Shown: positions 4,771 to 5,993 of the stretch, one piece after another
Layout of the letters: each line of letters opens with the position of its first letter
Position numbering within the stretch: the stretch's first letter is position 1
Assembly: GCA_030695285.1 (NCBI GenBank)
Contig: JAUYTF010000015.1
Coordinates: forward strand, 1-5,993
Reading direction: 5' to 3'
Origin: Eubacteriales bacterium
GTDB lineage: Bacteria; Bacillota; Clostridia; Christensenellales; CAG-138
Length of the DNA: 5,993 nt
The notes under the pieces: generated by a model
The model's input: only the letters and a program-made list of their open reading frames with translations
The model's database searches: none
Told to the model about the DNA's origin: nothing
Program-made: the position numbers and the translations under genes

Positions 4771-5993
4771 TTGGAAAAATCATTTGACAGCGTCATCGGC
4801 GTCAATACGCCGCGCAGCGACGGCTTTGCCAAGGTGACCGGTACCATGCAGTACCCCTCGGATGTCATCCTGCCGGGCATGCTGTATGCTGCGGTTCTCA
4901 GAAGCCCGCACGCGCATGCAGAAATACTTTCCATCGACAAGACGGAGGCCGAGAAGCTCGGTGCTGTCGTTCTGACGTACGAGGACATCAATCCTGTCAT
5001 CTATAATGAGCGCAGCGTTTCCGTGCCGGCGCACACCTACCGCGACCGCACGGTGCTGCCGAAGAAAGCGCGCCATGTAGGCGAACCCATCGCCGCGGTT
5101 GCCGCGGAGACCGAGGCGCTCGCGTTCAAAGCGCTGGCGGCGCTGAAGGTGGAATATAATGTTCTCCCCGCAGTTTTTGACCCTGAGGAGGCCATGAAGG
5201 ACGGCGCACCGCAGCTCTACGACAAGATCTATTTAGGCGACGAGCCGATCACGATCACAAACAACATCGGCGTGATCCGCAACATCGACGAGGGCGACTG
5301 CGACGCGGGTTTTCAGCAGGCGGATCGCATCTTTGAGCGCGATTTTGAGCTGGGCCGCATCTATCACGCGCAGCTGGAGACGAAGGGGGCGGTCTGCAAA
5401 CCCGAGCCGGATGGAACGCTGACGGTCTGGTCGACCACGCAGTCCATCCATGGCACGCGGCAGTTGCTCGGGCGCGTTCTGGGACTCCCGCTGAGTAAGA
5501 TCAACGTCAAAAAACTCGCGTTCGGCGGTGCTTTTGGCTCGTCGATCCAGGTAAACACCGTCGTTCCGATCTGCGCCTATCTCGCGATCAAAGCGCGCAA
5601 ACCCGTGAAACTGACCACCTCCCGCGAAGAAGACTTCTACAGCCACAACAAATACCCGACGAAGTTCCACGTGAAAATCGGCGTGACCAACGACGCGCTC
5701 ATCACAGCCGCGCACGTCACCGCTCTGGTGGACTTTGGCGCGCACCAGGTGCAGCCGCTGCCTTACCTCGGCTGCGTAGCTGGCTGGTTTGCTTCTCTGT
5801 ACCGCTACCAGGGCAATATTCGCTTCAACGGCACAGCGGTCTATACCAATAAAACCCCATGCTGCGCGATGCAGGGCTACGGCAACCCGCAGGTCAACTT
5901 CGCCATCGAGAGCATGATCGATATCATTGCCGATGAGATGAACTTCTCGCCCGTGGATTTCAGGCTGAAGAACTACCGCGGCGTGGGAGACGA
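4771..5993 (+). CDS. Xanthine dehydrogenase-family molybdopterin hydroxylase, large catalytic subunit (3' partial)
   Basis: The frame is open from TTG 4771 to the right edge (407 codons), about half of the usual 750-780 residue Mo-binding subunit. The N-terminal hammerhead domain shows GFAKVTGTMQY (18-28), LPGMLYAAVLRSPHAHAEI (34-52) and HVGEPIAAVAAET (102-114). The Mo-cofactor domain shows HAQLE (199-203), STTQ with Gln224 (the bovine Gln767 equivalent), FGGAFGSS (251-258), RKPVKL followed by SREEDF, and MQGYGNPQ (367-374). This family hydroxylates purines, nicotinate, aldehydes or aromatics using Mo-molybdopterin cytosine dinucleotide and separate or fused FAD and 2Fe-2S subunits, which are not in this window. 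Several residues are atypical for a purine enzyme. GGGFGGKE is GGAFGSSI, so Ile259 replaces the Glu802 equivalent. No Arg is evident at the Arg880 position, and the RGFG Arg (912) is Gln368. The substrate is therefore left open, and xdhA is not assigned. The catalytic Glu (bovine 1261) lies beyond the edge. Confidence 0.93.
   Translation, partial: MEKSFDSVIGVNTPRSDGFAKVTGTMQYPSDVILPGMLYAAVLRSPHAHAEILSIDKTEAEKLGAVVLTYEDINPVIYNERSVSVPAHTYRDRTVLPKKARHVGEPIAAVAAETEALAFKALAALKVEYNVLPAVFDPEEAMKDGAPQLYDKIYLGDEPITITNNIGVIRNIDEGDCDAGFQQADRIFERDFELGRIYHAQLETKGAVCKPEPDGTLTVWSTTQSIHGTRQLLGRVLGLPLSKINVKKLAFGGAFGSSIQVNTVVPICAYLAIKARKPVKLTTSREEDFYSHNKYPTKFHVKIGVTNDALITAAHVTALVDFGAHQVQPLPYLGCVAGWFASLYRYQGNIRFNGTAVYTNKTPCCAMQGYGNPQVNFAIESMIDIIADEMNFSPVDFRLKNYRGVGD

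Noticed and set aside
5233..5745. Minus-strand open frame of 170 codons inside the hydroxylase gene
   Set aside because: Antisense to conserved Mo-hydroxylase motifs, with no family features.

Overview
The window reads as chromosomal DNA from a moderately G+C-rich Gram-positive anaerobe, most likely a clostridial-type Firmicute. This is inferred from three things: a lipoprotein-anchored solute-binding protein with a long Pro/Thr/Ala/Glu linker, strong AAGGAG-type ribosome binding sites, and a stand-alone molybdenum-hydroxylase catalytic subunit. No rRNA or other taxonomic marker is present, so the assignment is tentative. All real genes are on the + strand.

Bases 1-4509 hold most of a branched-chain amino acid (HAAT/Liv family) ABC importer operon. 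In order these are the last 38 codons of LivG (ATPase), complete LivF (ATPase, 115-837), a solute-binding lipoprotein (892-2151), LivH permease (2314-3279) and LivM permease (3292-4509). The lipoprotein would capture the substrate outside the membrane, LivH and LivM would form the channel, and LivG and LivF would power it. The order G-F-binding protein-H-M differs from the enteric J-K-H-M-G-F. The livG/livF junction overlaps by 4 nt. The binding-protein gene is followed by a perfect 16-bp stem-loop with no T-tract, which probably sets binding-protein mRNA above permease mRNA. A canonical rho-independent terminator at 4523-4557 closes the operon.

Bases 4558-4770 are a short intergenic region with an extended -10 promoter (TGGTATAAT, 4700-4708) and a good Shine-Dalgarno sequence. 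They lead into a TTG-started gene that runs off the right edge (4771-5993). It encodes the N-terminal half of a xanthine dehydrogenase-family molybdopterin hydroxylase large subunit.

The transporter is recognisable but divergent at conserved places: the LivF Q-loop region and the NFAHG-type motif of both permeases. The hydroxylase lacks the residues that bind purines in bovine xanthine oxidase. Together these suggest, by inference only, that the pair may handle a substrate other than leucine/isoleucine/valine and xanthine, such as a heterocycle or aromatic. The terminator and separate promoter mean that a shared pathway is not shown by co-transcription. I saw no mobile element, CRISPR array, tRNA or rRNA, and nothing that clearly amounts to an undescribed system.
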